Of a stretch of DNA of 64,000 bases, positions 35,095-46,628 are shown piece after piece (positions within the stretch are counted from its first letter, which is position 1; each line of letters opens with the position of its first letter). The DNA comes from Constrictibacter sp. MBR-5. Its GTDB lineage: Bacteria > Pseudomonadota > Alphaproteobacteria > JAJUGE01. The position numbers were made by a program, and so were the translations under genes. The notes under the pieces were generated by a model. That model saw nothing but the letters and a program-made list of their open reading frames with translations, was not told the origin of the DNA and did no database searches. The stretch covers positions 121,750 to 185,749 of the forward strand of contig NZ_JBEPTK010000011.1 in assembly GCF_040549485.1 (NCBI RefSeq), written 5' to 3'.

Positions 35095-36837
35095 TTACTT
35101 CTGGTCGTCGTCGGTCTTGGCCGCCGCCTGCCGCCCGCGGAGGGCCGCACCCAGGATGTCACCCAGGCTGGCACCGCTGTCGGTGGCGCCGAACTGAGCC
35201 ATGGCCTTCTTCTCTTCCTCGGACTCCAGCGCCTTGATCGAGAGCGTGATCCGGCGGGCGCTGCGGTCGATCGAGGTGACCTTCGCGTCCACCTTCTCGC
35301 CGACGGCGAACCGGTCCGGACGCTGCTCGCCGCGGTCGCGGGACAGTTCCGCCCGGCGGATGACGCCCGTGGCTTCGCCCGGCAGCGAGAGCTCCAGGCC
35401 GCCGTCATGGACGGACGTGACCGTGCCCGTGACCACCTGGCCCTTGCGGATGCCGCCGACCGCCGTCTCGAACGGATCCTCGGCCAGCTGCTTCATGCCG
35501 AGGCTGATGCGCTCCTTCTCGACGTCGACGTCGAGAACCTTGACCCGGACCTGGGTGCCCTTCTCGAAGTCCTTGATCGCGTCTTCGCCCGGACGCTCCC
35601 AATCGATGTCCGAGAGATGCACCATGCCGTCGATTTCCGGCGTGAGGCCGACGAACAGACCGAACTCGGTGATGTTCTTGACCTCGCCCTCGAGCTCGCT
35701 GCCGACCGGATGGTTGGCCAGGAAGTCGTCCCAGGGGTTCGCCATCGTCTGCTTGACGCCGAGGCTGATGCGCCGCTTCTCCGGATCGACGTCCAGAACC
35801 TGGACCTCGACCTCCTGGCTGGTCGACACGATCTTGCCGGGATGGACGTTCTTCTTGGTCCAGCTCATCTCGGAGACGTGCACCAGACCCTCGACGCCCG
35901 GCTCCAGCTCCACGAAGGCGCCGTAGTCGGTGATGTTGGTGACGCGACCCTTGAAGCGCGCACCGACCGGGTATTTGAGCTGCACGCCCTCCCACGGGTC
36001 GGCCTGGAGCTGCTTCATGCCCAGCGAGATGCGGCCGGTTTCCGCGTTGAAGCGGATGACCTGCACCTCGACGTTCTGGCCGATCTGCAGCACCTCGCTC
36101 GGGTGGTTCACCCGGCGCCACGCGATGTCGGTCACGTGCAGCAGGCCGTCGACGCCGCCCAGGTCGATGAAGGCACCGTAGTCGGTGATGTTCTTCACCA
36201 CGCCCGGAAGGATCTGGCCTTCCTTCAGCGTCGCGACCAGCTCGTTGCGGGCCTCGGCGCGAGACTCCTCGAGAACCGACCGGCGCGACACGACGATGTT
36301 GCCGCGGCTGCGGTCCATCTTGAGGATCTGGAACGGCTGCGGCGTGCCCATCAGCGGGCCGATGTCGCGCACCGGGCGGATGTCGACCTGGCTGCCCGGC
36401 AGGAATGCCACGGCACCGGAGAGATCGACGGTGAAACCGCCCTTGACCCTGCCGAAGATGACGCCCTGGACCTTCTGGGCATCCTGGAAGGACTTCTCCA
36501 GAAGCGTCCACGCCTCCTCGCGCCGCGCCTTTTCGCGCGACAGCATGGCCTCGCCGTTCTTGTCCTCGAGACGCTCGACATAGACGTCGACCACGTCACC
36601 GACCTTGAGATCGGAAGGCTGCCCCGGCGCCGCGAACTCCTTGAGCGCCACGCGCCCCTCGGATTTCAGCCCGACATCGATGAGGGCCATGTCGTTCTCG
36701 ATCGAGACGACGGTGCCCTTGACGACAGTCCCTTCGAAGGCGGCCGTATCGCCCAGGGATTCAGCGAGAAGCGCAGCGAAGTCCTCTCCCATGTGGGAGC
36801 CGGCTTCGGTTTGGGTTGCAGTGAAGGTTTCAGCCAT
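35095..36837 (-). CDS. rpsA: 30S ribosomal protein S1
   Basis: 580 residues. Six S1 RNA-binding domains can be traced, with repeats such as VKNITDYGAFIDLGGVDGLLHVTD, VTNITDYGAFVELEPGVEGLVHVSE and VKNITEFGLFVGLTPEIDGMVHLSD. The tail is acidic and charged. It brings mRNA to the small subunit. The ATG at 36837 (MAETFTAT) is preferred over an in-frame extension of seven codons. The order cmk-rpsA-ihfB is conserved. Confidence 0.97.
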   Translation of the reverse strand: MAETFTATQTEAGSHMGEDFAALLAESLGDTAAFEGTVVKGTVVSIENDMALIDVGLKSEGRVALKEFAAPGQPSDLKVGDVVDVYVERLEDKNGEAMLSREKARREEAWTLLEKSFQDAQKVQGVIFGRVKGGFTVDLSGAVAFLPGSQVDIRPVRDIGPLMGTPQPFQILKMDRSRGNIVVSRRSVLEESRAEARNELVATLKEGQILPGVVKNITDYGAFIDLGGVDGLLHVTDIAWRRVNHPSEVLQIGQNVEVQVIRFNAETGRISLGMKQLQADPWEGVQLKYPVGARFKGRVTNITDYGAFVELEPGVEGLVHVSEMSWTKKNVHPGKIVSTSQEVEVQVLDVDPEKRRISLGVKQTMANPWDDFLANHPVGSELEGEVKNITEFGLFVGLTPEIDGMVHLSDIDWERPGEDAIKDFEKGTQVRVKVLDVDVEKERISLGMKQLAEDPFETAVGGIRKGQVVTGTVTSVHDGGLELSLPGEATGVIRRAELSRDRGEQRPDRFAVGEKVDAKVTSIDRSARRITLSIKALESEEEKKAMAQFGATDSGASLGDILGAALRGRQAAAKTDDDQK

Positions 36838-36966
36838 GGATCCGGTCGGTTTCTCCAATAGATGACCCGCCGCAATGCCCGACGTTCGGGCGAGCCGCGG
36901 GAAATCCCGTGTGATGTGTCGGGCGGTCAGCCAAGCGCGACGACCAAAACGAAACTTGCCGAAGGG

Positions 36967-37632
36967 TCATCGACACGGATCGCCCCCGGTTACGGCTTCG
37001 ATATGGCGAAGAGCAGCTGCAAGAGCCTCATCGGCATCGAGAGCGGTCGTATCCAGTACGAACGCATCCGCTGCCCGCTTCAGCGGCGCAGCTTCACGCT
37101 CACTATCTCTCTGGTCGCGCGCAATGACATCAGCCAAAACGCGCGCATATATACTAGCCGTACCGCGCCCAAGCAACTCCTTATGCCGACGCTGCGCTCG
37201 CTCTTCAGGCGACGCGGTCACGAATATTTTCACCCCGGCGTCCGGGCAGACCACCGTGCCGATGTCGCGCCCGTCCATCACCACCCCGGCCGCACCGGGC
37301 GGCGGCGCGGCGGCGAAGCTCCGCTGGAAGGCCAGCAGCGCCGCACGCACCTCGGGCACGGCGGCGACCTTCGAGGCCGCGTCGGTCACGCGTTCGTCGC
37401 GCAGGTCGGGATGATCGAGATCGGCCACCCCGATCGCGGCGGCCGCCGCGGTCGCCGCCGCCGCGTCGGACGGGTCGCCGCCGGCGGTCAGCACACGGCG
37501 GCCGACGGCGCGATAGAGCAGCCCGGTATCGAGATAGGCGAGGCCCAGCCGGTCGGCGAGGCGCCGCGAGAGCGTCCCCTTGCCGGCCGCAGCAGGACCG
37601 TCGACCGCGATGACGAGAGGTCCGGACGTCAT
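36967..37632 (-). CDS. cmk: Cytidylate kinase
   Basis: 221 residues. The P-loop reads [18 protein letters not shown], followed by [49 protein letters not shown] is the nucleotide-binding and lid region. It phosphorylates CMP and dCMP. The start lies 3 bp after the aroA stop, so the two are coupled. Confidence 0.95.
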   Translation of the reverse strand: MTSGPLVIAVDGPAAAGKGTLSRRLADRLGLAYLDTGLLYRAVGRRVLTAGGDPSDAAAATAAAAAIGVADLDHPDLRDERVTDAASKVAAVPEVRAALLAFQRSFAAAPPPGAAGVVMDGRDIGTVVCPDAGVKIFVTASPEERAQRRHKELLGRGTASIYARVLADVIARDQRDSEREAAPLKRAADAFVLDTTALDADEALAAALRHIEAVTGGDPCR

Positions 37633-37635
37633 CGG

Positions 37636-39006
37636 TCAGGCCGCCGGGCCGATGGCGGTGCCGAGGCTGTTCATCAGGGCGACGAAGCCCGGAAAGCTGG
37701 TTGCGATCGGCGCGGCGTCGTCGACCCGCACCGGCTGCTCGCTGGCGGCACCGAGGACGAGGAACGCCATCGCGATCCGGTGGTCGAGCTGCGTCGCGAT
37801 CTCGGCGCCGCCCCGCACCGCACCGCCGACCACGGTCAGGTCGTCCGCACCCGCCCGCACCTCGACGCCGCAGGCGGCGAGACCGTCGGAGGTGGCACCG
37901 AGCCGGTCGCTCTCCTTGACGCGGAGCTCGGCGAGGCCACGCATCACCGTCGGTCCGTCGGCGAAGGCGGCCGCCACCGCGAGGATCGGATACTCGTCGA
38001 TCATGCTGGGCGCGCGCTCGGCCGGAACCTCGATCCCGTGCAGCGCGCCGCCCCTGACCCGCAGGTCGGCCACCGGCTCGCCGCCGCGCTCGCGCGCGTT
38101 CAGCAGGTCGATGCGCGCTCCCATCTCCAGCAGCGTCGTCAGAAGGCCGCTGCGGCCCGGATTCATCCCGACATTCTCGATGACGATGTCGGAGCCGGGG
38201 AGCAGCAGCGCCGCGACGATCGGAAAGGCGGCCGACGAGAAGTCGCCCGGCACGTCGACCGCGGCACCGAGCAGCTCCGGCTGCCCGACCACCGAGATGT
38301 GCCGCACGCCGCCGTCCAGGACCACGTCGACGGTGCCGCCGAAGTGGCGCAGCATCCGCTCCGTATGGTCGCGCGTCGCTTCCGGTTCGATCACCGTGGT
38401 TCGGCCGGGAACGTTCAGGCCACCGAGCAGGACGGCCGATTTGACCTGCGCGGATGCGACCGGCAGTTCATAGGTAATCGGCACGGGCGTGCGCGCGCCG
38501 ATGATCGACAGCGGCATCCGGCCGCCCTGCCGCGATACGAACCCTGCCCCGAACTGCGACAGCGGCGCGATGACGCGCTGCATCGGCCGGCGCCGGAGCG
38601 ACGCGTCGCCGGTCATGAAGGACGTGATCGGGTGCGTGGCGACGACGCCGGCCAGCAGGCGGGCCGCGGTGCCGGAATTGCCCATGTCGAGCACGTCGGA
38701 CGGCTCGGCGAGGCCGCCGACGCCGCAGCCGTGGATGCGCCAGTCCCCTTCGCCGCAGCGCTCGACCTCGGCGCCGAGCGCCCGCAGGGCGGCGGCGGTA
38801 CGCAGCACGTCCTCGCCTTCGAGAAGGCCGGTGATGCGCGTCTCGCCGACGGCGAGCCCGCCGAGGATCACGGCGCGGTGCGAGATGGATTTGTCGCCCG
38901 GCACGGCGATCGTGCCCGACAGCGCCTCGCAGCGCGACGACCGCAGCGGCCCGCCGGCGGCGTCATGTGCCGCGCCTTCCGCATCGGGCACGCGCTTTTC
39001 GACCAT
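37636..39006 (-). CDS. aroA: 3-phosphoshikimate 1-carboxyvinyltransferase (EPSP synthase)
   Basis: 456 residues. The PEP/shikimate motifs are [49 protein letters not shown] and [16 protein letters not shown]. It makes EPSP in the shikimate pathway. [12 protein letters not shown] plus the length fit the bacterial family; the G-to-A class of glyphosate insensitivity cannot be judged reliably by eye. It is divergent from the TIGR02300 gene. Confidence 0.95.
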   Translation of the reverse strand: MVEKRVPDAEGAAHDAAGGPLRSSRCEALSGTIAVPGDKSISHRAVILGGLAVGETRITGLLEGEDVLRTAAALRALGAEVERCGEGDWRIHGCGVGGLAEPSDVLDMGNSGTAARLLAGVVATHPITSFMTGDASLRRRPMQRVIAPLSQFGAGFVSRQGGRMPLSIIGARTPVPITYELPVASAQVKSAVLLGGLNVPGRTTVIEPEATRDHTERMLRHFGGTVDVVLDGGVRHISVVGQPELLGAAVDVPGDFSSAAFPIVAALLLPGSDIVIENVGMNPGRSGLLTTLLEMGARIDLLNARERGGEPVADLRVRGGALHGIEVPAERAPSMIDEYPILAVAAAFADGPTVMRGLAELRVKESDRLGATSDGLAACGVEVRAGADDLTVVGGAVRGGAEIATQLDHRIAMAFLVLGAASEQPVRVDDAAPIATSFPGFVALMNSLGTAIGPAA

Positions 39007-39162
39007 TATCGCACTCCAAAACCGTCGCGGCGCACTACATAAGGGCGCGCAGCGCAGCGAGAAACCCATCGCACCTTTGCGTTTCCTTTTGACAGGCTGC
39101 GGCGCATCTGGCAATTGCACGCGCCGCCCCCGAAAGGTGCGGCACGAAGCGGAGATTGAGAC

Positions 39163-39516
39163 TTGGCGAACCCGGAACTGGGGACGAAGCGGACGTGCCT
39201 GCAATGCGGTGCACGTTTCTACGACCTCGACAGAGCCGTCATCATCTGCCCGAAGTGCGGCCATGAGCACACCGCGGAGCTTTTCGCACGCAACCGCCGG
39301 CTTCGCTCGACGGCCGCGGACGCGATGCCGAAGGTGAAGCGTGCGCCGGCGGCCGCGGTGTCGCCCGAGGCTTCCGACGAGGAGGCCGACATCGAGGTGG
39401 AGGTCGAGGACGAGGACGAGGACGAGGTCTTCGAGGACACGGCCGACATCGGCGAGGACGACGAGGATGTCGCCGAGGTCATCGACAAGGGCGACGACGA
39501 CGATCCCGATCGCTGA
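39163..39516 (+). CDS. TIGR02300 family zinc-ribbon protein
   Basis: 117 residues from a TTG. Two CxxC pairs ([22 protein letters not shown]) form a zinc ribbon; the second half is extremely acidic ([18 protein letters not shown]). The family is restricted largely to alphaproteobacteria and its role is unknown. It lies opposite aroA and upstream of tRNA-Ala, as in relatives. Confidence 0.87.
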   Translation: MANPELGTKRTCLQCGARFYDLDRAVIICPKCGHEHTAELFARNRRLRSTAADAMPKVKRAPAAAVSPEASDEEADIEVEVEDEDEDEVFEDTADIGEDDEDVAEVIDKGDDDDPDR

Positions 39517-39598
39517 CGGGATGCGATTTTAGGCCTTGCATTCAGACCGCACGGCCGACTATTTCATGCCGCGGGCGGCGCCGCGCCGCTCGCACTCT

Positions 39599-39674
<76 letters not shown>

Positions 39675-39682
39675 GACAAACC

Positions 39683-39720
39683 GAGGGCCCAGCCGGAAAC
39701 GGCTGGGCCCTCGGGCGTTT
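39683..39720 (+). terminator. Terminator after tRNA-Ala
   Basis: A perfect 13-bp stem (39683-39695 with 39700-39712) closes a GAAA tetraloop. The sequence after it ends in GTTT. It starts 8 bp after the CCA end of the tRNA. Confidence 0.85.
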
Positions 39721-39834
39721 CAGGGGGACCTGAGAGCTTGATGCCCGCGCGGTATCCCGGCATTTAGATTCTGCACCGAGAGGTACCGCCTCTCTCGCGC
39801 CTCGCCCCGGCGACTCGCGAGCGACGGCCGCCGA

Positions 39835-41037
39835 TCATACCACGGCGTGCGGTCGCAGCGCTTCGCCATCGCCGGCGCCGTGGCGCGCTGTCCACGACAG
39901 GAAGTCGGCCGGGGGCAACGGCCGGCTGAAGTGGAAGCCCTGGGCCGCGACGCAGCCCAGGCTTTCGAGGCGGCCCAGATCGTGGGCGTGCTCGACACCC
40001 TCGGCCACCGTCGTCATGCCGAAGCTGTGCCCCATGGTTATCATCGCCCCGACCAGCACCCGCGCATCCGCATCGCGATCGATGTCGCGCACGAAGGACC
40101 GGTCGATCTTCATCTCGTTGAACGGCAGTTGCCGCAGCTTGACGATCGACGCGTGGCCCGTACCGAAGTCGTCGATCGACAGCGTTACGCCCAGGAGACG
40201 CACCCGGGCGAGCACGTCCACCGCCGTCAGCAGATTCTTCATCGCGGCCGCTTCGGTGACCTCGAGCGTCAGCAGCCGACCCGGCAACTCGTAGGTTCGC
40301 AGCAGGCCGTCGATCAGTCCGGGCAGGTGCATCTCGTTCAGCATGTCGGCCGGCATGTTGACGGCGACGCCGAACTGCAGTCCTTCCGCCCGCCAGTGCG
40401 CTGCCTGTGCCACGGCCTCGCGCAGGACCCATCGCGTGATGGCGTTCATCAGGCCGGCCTCCTCGGCGATCGGCAGGAACTCCCCCGGCTGCACGAGGCC
40501 GACACCCGGCTTCTCCCAGCGGAGCAGCGCCTCGCAGCCGACGATGGCGCCCGTCGCCACCGCGATCTTCGGCTGGTAGTGGAGGCAGAACTCGCCGCTG
40601 ATGATGGCGCGGTGGAGTTCCTCGACGACCGTCGCGCCGGCGACGGCCGCATTCGTCCCGGCGGGCTTCGCCTCGATCGCCGCCTGGAGGTCCGCAAGGG
40701 AGAAAGGCTTCTGCAGAATGCCGCGCACGTCCAGCCCATAGGATTGTCCGAGCTTCTGGACCGTGCCGAGCAGCCGGTCGTCCTGGCCGCTCATCAGGTA
40801 GATCACGGCGCCGCAGCGACGGGCAGCCAAGGCCCGCAGGATGTCGATCCCGTTGCCGTCGCCCAGGCCCAGGTCCAGCAGGATCACGGCGCTGTCCGGG
40901 ACGAGCGGCCCCGCGAGGAACTCGGCCACGGTCGAAAAGCTCAGTGCCGGTATGGCGGCCGCATCGCACACCCGTCGTGCCACGGCGATGATGCCGGGGT
41001 CGTCTTCCAGGATCACGACCAGACGGTTCGCGTACAT
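39835..41037 (-). CDS. Response regulator with EAL c-di-GMP phosphodiesterase domain
   Basis: 400 residues. The receiver domain (1-120) keeps ED at residues 11-12, phospho-acceptor Asp55 in LLDLGLGDG and Lys110 in LQKPF. The EAL domain has E169-A-L-L, a metal Glu in EVTE, D289-D290 in IDDFGTG, and EGVE, so it should be an active phosphodiesterase. No cognate histidine kinase is adjacent. The gene is divergent from the SLC13 permease. It ends about 120 bp from the tRNA terminator. Confidence 0.92.
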   Translation of the reverse strand: MYANRLVVILEDDPGIIAVARRVCDAAAIPALSFSTVAEFLAGPLVPDSAVILLDLGLGDGNGIDILRALAARRCGAVIYLMSGQDDRLLGTVQKLGQSYGLDVRGILQKPFSLADLQAAIEAKPAGTNAAVAGATVVEELHRAIISGEFCLHYQPKIAVATGAIVGCEALLRWEKPGVGLVQPGEFLPIAEEAGLMNAITRWVLREAVAQAAHWRAEGLQFGVAVNMPADMLNEMHLPGLIDGLLRTYELPGRLLTLEVTEAAAMKNLLTAVDVLARVRLLGVTLSIDDFGTGHASIVKLRQLPFNEMKIDRSFVRDIDRDADARVLVGAMITMGHSFGMTTVAEGVEHAHDLGRLESLGCVAAQGFHFSRPLPPADFLSWTARHGAGDGEALRPHAVV

Positions 41038-41271
41038 CGAGGCCTCGCACCATGCAGAGACGAGTCCCGGCTACCTGCCGGCCGACCGTCTCCGGATACC
41101 GTCTCCCGCTCCTTCTGCAGAGTGACCGCCGCTTTGCGCGACTCCCCCGATCATCCTCAACGTGGCAACGCCGAAGACGTTCCGGCGGCGTAGCATCGTG
41201 CGACGGTTGACCCCCGCGCCGCCTGCCGCGACGTTGGACCCTGCCTCACCGCCTTCCGGACCGCTCTCCGA

Positions 41272-43191
41272 ATGACCAACGATCAAGCCGCGATCCTCGC
41301 GATCCTGACCGCGACCATGGGACTGTTCGTCTGGGGCCGCTGGCGCCACGACATGGTCGCGATCGCGGCGCTCCTGGCCTGCGTCGTCGCCGGACTGGTG
41401 CCGGCGCCCGAAGCGTTCGCAGGATTCGCCCACCCGGCCGTGGTCACCGTGGCGTGCGTGCTGATCCTGAGCCACGGCCTGCAGACGTCGGGCGCGGTCG
41501 ACATACTGACGGGCACCCTGCTCCCGCGGTCCGGTGGCCCGACCGTCATGATCGGGGCGCTCACGATCCTCGCGGCCGTGCTGTCCGCCTTCATGAACAA
41601 TGTCGGCGCGCTCGCGCTGCTCATGCCCGTCGCCATCCAGGTCGCGACTCGCGAAGGGATACCGCCCGGCCGCATCCTGATGCCGGTCGCCTTCGGGTCG
41701 ATTCTCGGCGGGATGACCACCCTGATCGGCACGCCGCCGAACCTCATCGTTTCCGGCTTCCGGGCGGGCTCCGGCGAGGGCAGCTTCGGCATGTTCGACT
41801 TCACGCCGGTCGGGGCGGCGGTCGCGCTCGCTGGCGTCGTCTTCGTCGTCCTGGTCGGCTGGCGGCTGGTGCCGGTCCGCGCGCGGACGGACACGGAGAC
41901 GTTCGAGACGGGCTCGTACCTCACCGAGGTCCGGGTGCCGGAGGACAGCAAGACCGCAGGCATGCGGCTGCACGCCGTCGAGGCGCTGCTGGAGCAGGGC
42001 GAGGCGCAGATCGTCGGCCTGATCCGCAACGAGGTCCGGATCTCCGCCCCGCACCCGCAGCGCGAGATCCGCGCCGGCGACATCCTGCTGATCGAAGCGG
42101 AACCCCGTGCCCTCGCCTCAGTCCTCTCCGACCTCGGCGTGCGGCTGGAGGAGGCCGTCCGCAAGGAGGAAGAGGAGGAGGAAGAAGCGGAAGCGGAAGC
42201 GGAGGAGAAGGGGAAGGCCGCCGACACTCCCGATGACCCGGCCGCCGCCCCGGTTGCGGATCGGCCTCCGTCGAGCGCCGCCGCGGCGGAGGAAGAGGAC
42301 GCCGCGGCGGACGAGGAACCTTCGCCGGCCTCCGACGAGGTCGTCCTCGGTGAGCTGGTCGTGCTGCCCAGTTCCGACCTGGCCGGCCGCTCGGCGCGCG
42401 ACATCGGCCTGCGCAGCCGCTACGGCGTCAACCTCCTCGCCATCTCGCGGCAGGGCCAGCGGTCGGTGACGCGGCTGCGCACGACGCCGCTGCGCCACGG
42501 CGACGTGCTGCTCATGCAGGGGCCGCCGGAGAGCCTGTCCGCCTTCTCCAGCCAGTTCGGCTGCGTGCCCCTCGCCGGACGCGCCCTGCGGCTGCCCGAC
42601 AGGCGGCAGGCGGCCATTGCGGCGGGGATCATGGTCTTCGCGGTCGCGGGTGCGGCCTTCGGGCTCCTGCCGGCGGCGATCTCCTTCGCGTTCGGCGTCC
42701 TCGCCGCGATGGTGCTGCGGGTCGTGCCGCCGAGCGGCGTCTACGACGCCGTCGACTGGCCGGTGATCGTGCTGCTCGGCGCGCTGATCCCCGTCGCCGC
42801 GGCCATGGAGACCAGCGGCGCGGCCGACCTCGTCGCCCGGATCCTCATCGAGGGGGTGGCGCAGGGCCATGCGGTGATCGCCCTGACCCTCATCTTGGTG
42901 GTGACCATGACGCTGTCGGATTTCATGAACAACGCGGCGACCGCCGCCGTCATGTGCCCGATCGCCATCGGCACCGCGGCACGGCTGCAGGTCGACGGCG
43001 ACGCCTTCCTGATGGCCGTCGCCGTCGGCGCCTCCTGCGCCTTCCTCACGCCGATCGGCCACCAGAACAACACGCTGATCCTGGGGCCCGGCGGCTTCCG
43101 CTTCGGCGACTACTGGCGCCTGGGCCTGCCGGTGGAACTTCTGGTCGTCGCGGTCGGCGTGCCCGCGATCCTGCTCTTCTGGCCGCTCTGA
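41272..43191 (+). CDS. SLC13/DASS-type permease with two RCK_C (TrkA-C) domains
   Basis: 639 residues. Membrane halves lie at 1-210 and about 440-639, with conserved AFMNNVGALALLMPVAI and DFMNNAATAAVMCPIAIG (the SNT-like motifs) in each. A cytoplasmic centre holds two TrkA-C domains: VRVPEDSKTAGMRLHAVEALL and VVLPSSDLAGRSARDIGLRS. An unusual 70-residue insertion between them is rich in Glu, Ala and Pro. Transport of sulfate, dicarboxylates or another anion is possible. Near end of gene: LGPGGFRFGDYWRLG. Confidence 0.88.
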   Translation: MTNDQAAILAILTATMGLFVWGRWRHDMVAIAALLACVVAGLVPAPEAFAGFAHPAVVTVACVLILSHGLQTSGAVDILTGTLLPRSGGPTVMIGALTILAAVLSAFMNNVGALALLMPVAIQVATREGIPPGRILMPVAFGSILGGMTTLIGTPPNLIVSGFRAGSGEGSFGMFDFTPVGAAVALAGVVFVVLVGWRLVPVRARTDTETFETGSYLTEVRVPEDSKTAGMRLHAVEALLEQGEAQIVGLIRNEVRISAPHPQREIRAGDILLIEAEPRALASVLSDLGVRLEEAVRKEEEEEEEAEAEAEEKGKAADTPDDPAAAPVADRPPSSAAAAEEEDAAADEEPSPASDEVVLGELVVLPSSDLAGRSARDIGLRSRYGVNLLAISRQGQRSVTRLRTTPLRHGDVLLMQGPPESLSAFSSQFGCVPLAGRALRLPDRRQAAIAAGIMVFAVAGAAFGLLPAAISFAFGVLAAMVLRVVPPSGVYDAVDWPVIVLLGALIPVAAAMETSGAADLVARILIEGVAQGHAVIALTLILVVTMTLSDFMNNAATAAVMCPIAIGTAARLQVDGDAFLMAVAVGASCAFLTPIGHQNNTLILGPGGFRFGDYWRLGLPVELLVVAVGVPAILLFWPL

Positions 43192-43209
43192 GCGAGGCGC
43201 AGCGCCGCC

Positions 43210-44498
<1,289 letters not shown>

Positions 44499-44499
<1 letters not shown>

Positions 44500-45665
44500 C
44501 AGCCGCGATCCTCCAACTGCTCCACCACGCCGTCGATCAGCGCGTGCGTGCATGCCATTCTCTGCGCCTCGGCGCGCGTGTCGTCGGCGGGCTCGAGGCC
44601 CGCCACCGTGATCCAGCCGTCCGCCTGCAGACGGCGCCGCTCCTCCGGCGGCGTCCCGTAGGCGAGGAACACGCGCGGCGGCGCCGGCGGCTGCCGGACC
44701 GCGCGCTGCACGGCGTCCATGAACAGCGTCATGCCGACCGCCGGCTCTCCGTCCGACCCGTGGCCGGCCATGTACCGTCCGCCGCGGCCGAGCTCGCCGC
44801 GCAGGCCGCGCCCGAAGATCGTATAGCTCGTACCGCTGTGATACTCGAATCCGCGATGCTCCACCGCGTCGACCGTCAGCGTCAGGTCGGGCAGCTCCGC
44901 CCGGATGCAGGGCACGATCGCCGCCAGCTCGGCGCGCGCCGCCGCGGCGTCCGCCGGCAGCGCGATGTGTTCGAGACGCGCCAGCGCCTCCTCGGCCGGT
45001 GCCGCCGCGTCGAGCAGCGCCAGCAGGGTCTCCCTGCCCTTCTCCGCCAGCCGCGCCACCGCCGCCGCGTCCTTGCGGTCGAGCGCCGCCTTCAGACGGG
45101 TCAGCGCGCCGCCGGCATAGCCCAGGTCGGCACACAGGCTGGGGATCAGCGTCGGCACGTTCAGGTCGACGGTGATGTCGCGCAGGCCGAGCGCCGACAG
45201 GGCGGTGACCGCCAGCACGATCGCCTCGGCGTCGGCCTCGGGCGCGGTCGAGCCGATCAGCTCGATGCCGGCCTGGCGGAACTGGCGCTGCGGCCGCAAC
45301 TGGCGCCCGCGCGCGAGCAGGACCTGTCCCAGATAGGCGAGGCGGAGCGGCCGCGGCGCGCCGGCCAGCCGCGTCGTCGCGATCCGCGCGACTTGCGGCG
45401 TGATGTCGGAGCGGACGACCATCATCCGCTGCGACACCGGGTCCATCAGCCGGAAGCTGTCGCGCGCCATGGCCGCACCGGGGCCGCTCAGGAACGAGTC
45501 CTCGAACTCGACCAGCGGCGGCGCGACCTGCTCGTAGCCGTGCCGGGCGAAGATCGCCAGCAGTTGGCGCCCGACGTCGCTCTCGAAGGCGGCGTCGGCG
45601 GGAAGCACGTCGCGCAGGCCGGCGGGCAACAGCGCCAGACTGGCCGTCTCGGGGGAATCGTTCAT
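44499..45665 (-). CDS. hisZ: ATP phosphoribosyltransferase regulatory subunit
   Basis: 388 residues resembling a histidyl-tRNA synthetase catalytic core: [37 protein letters not shown]-like [11 protein letters not shown] and [14 protein letters not shown] are the class II motifs. It lacks the anticodon domain and stands with purA, as HisZ does in alphaproteobacteria. It serves the short HisG enzyme, which is not in the window. Confidence 0.93.
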
Positions 45666-45746
45666 GCGGTCTCCTCGGCGGCTAACTAACCGCGCCGCCC
45701 ATGGTCCCGCAACCGCAATCTCGAAGGGCTCAGGCGCGCGATGCGC

Positions 45747-45884
45747 TCAGTGGAAGGCGCCCTGGTAGACCCACACCTGGACGATATCGCGCGCCTGGAT
45801 CGGCGGCACTTCCGGATGGTGGTAGCGATAGACCCGGCATGCGACGTCCATCGCGGTGCGCTCACCGGCACCAGACGTCATCAT
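45747..45884 (-). CDS. Small conserved-looking protein, unknown
   Basis: 45 residues from ATGATG. AMDVACRVYRYHHPEVPPIQARDIVQVWVYQGAFH has a regular amphipathic pattern and codon use like real genes. It lies between hisZ and fur on the same strand. No Shine-Dalgarno is evident. I do not recognise a function. Confidence 0.4.
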   Translation of the reverse strand: MMTSGAGERTAMDVACRVYRYHHPEVPPIQARDIVQVWVYQGAFH

Positions 45885-45969
45885 GCCGGAAAAGGCGCGG
45901 CGGACCGCCGGTCGGCACCGGCAGTCCCCCAGCAGCTCGTCCGTTCCGCACGCGGGATCGTCGCGCTGA

Positions 45970-46386
45970 TCAGGACTTCTTTTTTCGACCATATAGCTCC
46001 AACCGATGATCGACGAGTTCGTAACCCAGCTCGTCCGCGATCTTCGCCTTCAGAATCTCGAGTGGTTCGTTCTGGAACTCCACGACCTCGCCCGAGGCCA
46101 CGTCGATCAGATGATGGTGATGCGCCGTGTTCACCTCGAAGCGGGCGAACGTCTCGTTGAAGTCGTGCCGCTGCACGATATTCATCTCGTCGAACAGACT
46201 CAACGTCCGATAGACCGTCGCGATGCTGATCGAGGAGTCCAGGTCCTTCGCGCGGCGGTACACCTCGTCGACCGAGGGGTGATCGTCCGCCGCCTCGAGC
46301 ACCTGGAGGATGACCCGCCGCTGGGCGGTCATCTTTACGCCGGCATCGACGCAGCGCCGTTCGAGTTCGCTCAAAATCGCAGGCAT
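45970..46386 (-). CDS. fur: Ferric uptake regulator Fur
   Basis: 138 residues. Winged helix VKMTAQRRVILQVLEAADDHPSVDEVYRRA and ISIATVYRTLSLFDEMNIV; metal sites around the NTAHHHHLIDVASG block and ENEP-like QNEPLEILKAK. It lacks a C-terminal CxxC zinc pair. In many alphaproteobacteria this protein is manganese-responsive (Mur); iron or manganese cannot be decided here. The irr-like gene lies about 240 bp upstream. Confidence 0.93.
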   Translation of the reverse strand: MPAILSELERRCVDAGVKMTAQRRVILQVLEAADDHPSVDEVYRRAKDLDSSISIATVYRTLSLFDEMNIVQRHDFNETFARFEVNTAHHHHLIDVASGEVVEFQNEPLEILKAKIADELGYELVDHRLELYGRKKKS

Positions 46387-46615
46387 TGGTAAGCGCTCCC
46401 TCGGAGAGTCGCATTCGCGTTGTCACGTTCCGAAGGCCGGCGCGACGCGGGTCGCGGGAGCGGACTTCGGGTCGACAGAGGCCTCGGCGGACGATGCTGG
46501 ACGCCGACCGGCTTCCGGCGCACGGTCGGACAGCAGGGACCGGTCTTCTCGGGCGGATCCCCGTTCCGGCCTCTACCGACGCTTATGGAACCGGGGCGGA
46601 TGCGTGTCAACAGAA

Positions 46616-46628
46616 TAGAATGCTTCTA
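46616..46628. promoter_or_regulatory. Candidate ICE/Irr-type palindrome upstream of fur
   Basis: TAGAA-TGC-TTCTA is a perfect 5-bp inverted repeat with 3-base spacer, like the core of iron control elements. It overlaps the irr stop codon and lies about 230 bp upstream of the fur start. The match to the ICE consensus is from memory and only partial. Confidence 0.35.

Noticed and set aside
41947..42400. Two separate genes for a permease and a TrkA protein
   Set aside because: The frame is continuous through both TrkA-C domains into the second membrane half; it is one SLC13-type protein.
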